Part shown: positions 6,545 to 7,857 of the stretch, one piece after another
How positions within the stretch are numbered: the first letter of the stretch is position 1
How the letters are laid out: every line of letters begins with the position of its first letter
Origin: Candidatus Pygmaiobacter gallistercoris
Lineage (GTDB): Bacteria; Bacillota; Clostridia; Oscillospirales; Ruminococcaceae
Direction: 5' to 3'
DNA length: 7,857 bases
Assembly (NCBI GenBank): GCA_019113125.1
Contig: DXIA01000104.1
Span: forward strand, 1 to 7,857
Made by a program: the position numbers and the translations under genes
The notes under the pieces: generated by a model
What the model was told of the DNA's origin: nothing
The model's input: only the letters and a program-made list of their open reading frames with translations
The model's database searches: none

Positions 6545-6603
6545 CGTTTCTCACCTCCCGCGAAAGAGCATATCCCCCGGGTCTTTCCCTCCCCTTTGCC
6601 CAG

Positions 6604-6623
6604 TCTTAAAATTTCTTCAGAAA
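6604..6623. promoter_or_regulatory. Candidate OmpR-type direct-repeat operator
   Basis: Two 10-bp blocks, TCTTAAAATT (6604-6613) and TCTTCAGAAA (6614-6623), share 6 of 10 positions in direct repeat with one helical turn of spacing. This is the arrangement bound by OmpR/PhoB-type regulators. The site lies 14 bp upstream of the regulator gene's -35 box and about 60-80 bp upstream of the ATPase start. No good -35/-10 pair was found for the divergent ABC operon, which fits an activator-dependent promoter. The repeat is short and could be chance. Confidence 0.3.
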
Positions 6624-6636
6624 CCTGCAGGGCGAC

Positions 6637-6665
6637 TTGACAAACGGCAGGGTTCTGTGTCTAAT
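6637..6665 (+). promoter_or_regulatory. Sigma-A-type promoter of the two-component system
   Basis: A perfect TTGACA (6637-6642) is separated by 17 nt from TCTAAT (6660-6665), one mismatch from TATAAT. The transcript would start near 6672, about 34 nt before the response regulator ATG. This is among the strongest promoter matches in the window. Confidence 0.85.
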
Positions 6666-6683
6666 GAGAGCAGTGGAATGATT

Positions 6684-6698
6684 TCCTTTCAGAAAGGA
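6684..6698. repeat. Perfect 15-bp palindrome covering the response regulator ribosome binding site
   Basis: TCCTTTC (6684-6690) and GAAAGGA (6692-6698) are exact inverted copies around a single A. The right arm contains most of the AAAGGAG ribosome binding site (6693-6699) that lies 6 nt before the ATG at 6706. With a 1-nt centre it cannot fold as a tight hairpin using all pairs, but looser pairing of the left arm could partly mask the site. It could equally be a protein-binding site just after the transcription start, or chance. Confidence 0.45.
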
Positions 6699-6705
6699 GA
6701 ACACA

Positions 6706-7383
6706 ATGGGCGCAACCATACTCATCGCCGAGGACGACCGGGACATCCGGGGCGTGCTGCGGCTTTACCTCGAGAGCGAGGGGCTCGAGGTGATCGAGGC
6801 GGAGGACGGCGAACAGGCGCTCGCCCTCGCCAGGGAAAGAGCTCCCGATATGGCGATCCTCGACGTGATGATGCCGGGGCTCGACGGCTATGCGCTGACC
6901 CGGGCGCTGCGGGGGATCAGCGACCTGCCGATCCTGATCCTCTCGGCCAAGAGCCGGGACGAGGACAAGATCCTCGGGCTCAACCTCGGGGCGGACGACT
7001 ACCTCGCAAAGCCCTTCAACCCGGTCGAGGTGGTCGCCCGGGTCAAGGCCCAGCTGCGCCGGGCGGGGCGGAGGACCTCCGGCAGCCTGACGGCGGGTGG
7101 ACTGACCCTCGACGCCGCCGCCCTCGAGGTGACGCGGGACGGGCAAAGCATCTCCCTCACCCCGATGGAGTACAAGATCCTCTCGACCCTGATGCGCTCG
7201 CCGGGACGGATCTTCACCAAGCTGCAGCTCTATGAGAGCGCTGCCGGCAGCTACTTCGAGGGGGACGACAACACCATGATGGTCCACATCTCCAAGCTGC
7301 GGGAGAAGATCGAGGAGGACCCCCGCAACCCCCGCCGGATTTTGACGGTGCGGGGACTGGGGTACAAGTTTGAAGGCCGGTAA
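6706..7383 (+). CDS. OmpR/PhoB-family response regulator
   Basis: A complete 225-residue DNA-binding response regulator. The receiver domain (about 3-115) has the acidic pocket E9-D10-D11, the phospho-acceptor D53 in ILDVMMPGLDG, the switch serine S80 and the conserved K102-P103. A short linker (about 118-128) leads to an OmpR-type winged-helix domain (about 130-223). Its LTPMEYKILSTLM, RIFTK, VHISKLREKI and TVRGLGYKF segments are typical. When phosphorylated by its kinase it should bind direct-repeat DNA and control transcription. It is divergent from the ABC operon and overlaps the start of the kinase gene, so the likely targets are the transporter operon and its own promoter. The AAAGGAG site and a strong promoter support the ATG. 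The signal is not identifiable from this protein. Confidence 0.96.
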   Translation: MGATILIAEDDRDIRGVLRLYLESEGLEVIEAEDGEQALALARERAPDMAILDVMMPGLDGYALTRALRGISDLPILILSAKSRDEDKILGLNLGADDYLAKPFNPVEVVARVKAQLRRAGRRTSGSLTAGGLTLDAAALEVTRDGQSISLTPMEYKILSTLMRSPGRIFTKLQLYESAAGSYFEGDDNTMMVHISKLREKIEEDPRNPRRILTVRGLGYKFEGR

Positions 7384-7857
7384 GGGCGGGGGCGGCCTGC
7401 TCGGGCTGCTCGCGCGGTACATCCTCGGCCTCGCGCTGACCCTGCTCGCCCTCGCCGGGCTGGCGCTGCTGGTCTGGGACGGTGAGATGAACCGGCTGTT
7501 CTACCCGCCCGACTGGGATGGACTGCTCGCCGACCCCGCGCTGGCGCAGGAACGGTACGCTGCCCTTGCTCCCTATCTGCGGGATACCGGTGAGATCGCG
7601 GTCTACAACGGTGACGGCAGCTTAGCCTGGGCGAGCGACGACGACTTCGACCCGAGCCTCACCACGTCCGAGCTCGGCTGTATCCCGTTACAGGGCAGCT
7701 CTTCCCGGATCGACTGCTACCCGTATCTCGACACGGCGGGCGGGAACCGCACCCTGTTGGTGCGCACCGATTTCGGGAATGCGGGGGAGCAGAGCCGGGC
7801 GATGGTGCTCGACGGGTCGGGCCGGGTGGTCTGGGGCGGTTTCGGGGATGGGCGGGC
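7370..7857 (+). CDS. Sensor histidine kinase, N-terminal part (gene continues past the window)
   Basis: A reading frame overlapping the response regulator by 14 nt stays open to the window end. It encodes 162 residues: a short basic/glycine N-terminus, one strong TM helix (about 14-36), and then an extracytoplasmic domain with no recognised family. That domain holds two cysteines 12 apart (104 and 116) that might form a disulfide. The only plausible start is TTG at 7370. The frame is closed by a stop at 7343-7345, and the next in-frame ATG falls at residue 40, after the TM helix. Its ribosome binding site is weak (a GGGG run about 7 nt upstream), suggesting translational coupling to the regulator. 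The histidine phospho-acceptor and ATPase domains would lie beyond the edge, so the kinase call rests on position after an OmpR-type regulator and on topology. Confidence 0.78.
   Translation, partial: MKAGKGGGGLLGLLARYILGLALTLLALAGLALLVWDGEMNRLFYPPDWDGLLADPALAQERYAALAPYLRDTGEIAVYNGDGSLAWASDDDFDPSLTTSELGCIPLQGSSSRIDCYPYLDTAGGNRTLLVRTDFGNAGEQSRAMVLDGSGRVVWGGFGDGR

Noticed and set aside
6567..6572. TATGCT as a -10 box for the ABC operon on the minus strand
   Set aside because: Only four of six bases match, there is no acceptable -35 box 16-18 nt upstream, and it would start transcription almost at the ribosome binding site.
5840..6640. Plus-strand open frame opposite the ABC ATPase
   Set aside because: The minus strand has a full set of ABC ATPase motifs; the opposite frame is a compositional shadow.
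6661..7422. Minus-strand open frame opposite the response regulator
   Set aside because: The plus strand encodes a complete OmpR-type regulator with promoter and ribosome binding site; the minus frame has none of these.

Overview
The window is GC-rich and gene-dense. It carries clear sigma-A-type promoters with 17-nt spacers, strong AGGAGG-type ribosome binding sites and classic hairpin-plus-T-run terminators. With the protein families present, this points to a high-GC member of the Bacillota, probably class Clostridia (Oscillospirales-like). That placement is an inference from style; no phylogenetic marker is present.

Layout, left to right. (1) Bases 1-866, minus strand: the N-terminal 288 residues of an M20D-type metal-dependent amidohydrolase whose 3' end lies outside the window. 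(2) Bases 867-1016: a divergent promoter region with a GC-rich palindrome placed between the -35 and -10 of the amidohydrolase promoter. (3) Bases 1017-1517, plus strand: a small FMN nitroreductase, ending in a hairpin that probably also serves the convergent pyrB. (4) Bases 1621-2700, minus strand: pyrB, an aspartate carbamoyltransferase with an unusual C-terminal tail carrying the four-cysteine zinc motif of the PyrI regulatory chain, without room for PyrI's nucleotide-binding domain. It has its own promoter and ribosome binding site. (5) Bases 6544 down to 2805, minus strand: a compact three-gene operon of a MacB/LolD-type ABC ATPase, a membrane-anchored protein with four Ig-like (CARDB/NEW3-like) repeats, and a MacB/FtsX-type permease, closed by a strong terminator. 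(6) Bases 6706-7857, plus strand, divergent from the operon: an OmpR/PhoB-type response regulator followed by the start of its overlapping histidine kinase gene, cut by the window end.

The right-hand half reads as one unit: a two-component system divergent from a three-gene ABC export or stress module, an arrangement in which the regulator commonly controls the transporter. The anchored Ig-repeat protein sits between the ATPase and permease genes, where many MacAB-like systems would have a periplasmic adaptor. It is the least conventional part of the window and the best candidate for a poorly described system. The left half is housekeeping metabolism (pyrimidine synthesis, amide hydrolysis, redox) with separate transcription units.

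All genes are on firm ground as family calls. Substrates of the amidohydrolase, the nitroreductase and the transporter cannot be read from the sequence. No RNA genes, CRISPR arrays, insertion sequences or attachment sites were seen, and no gene-free stretch exceeds 300 bases.
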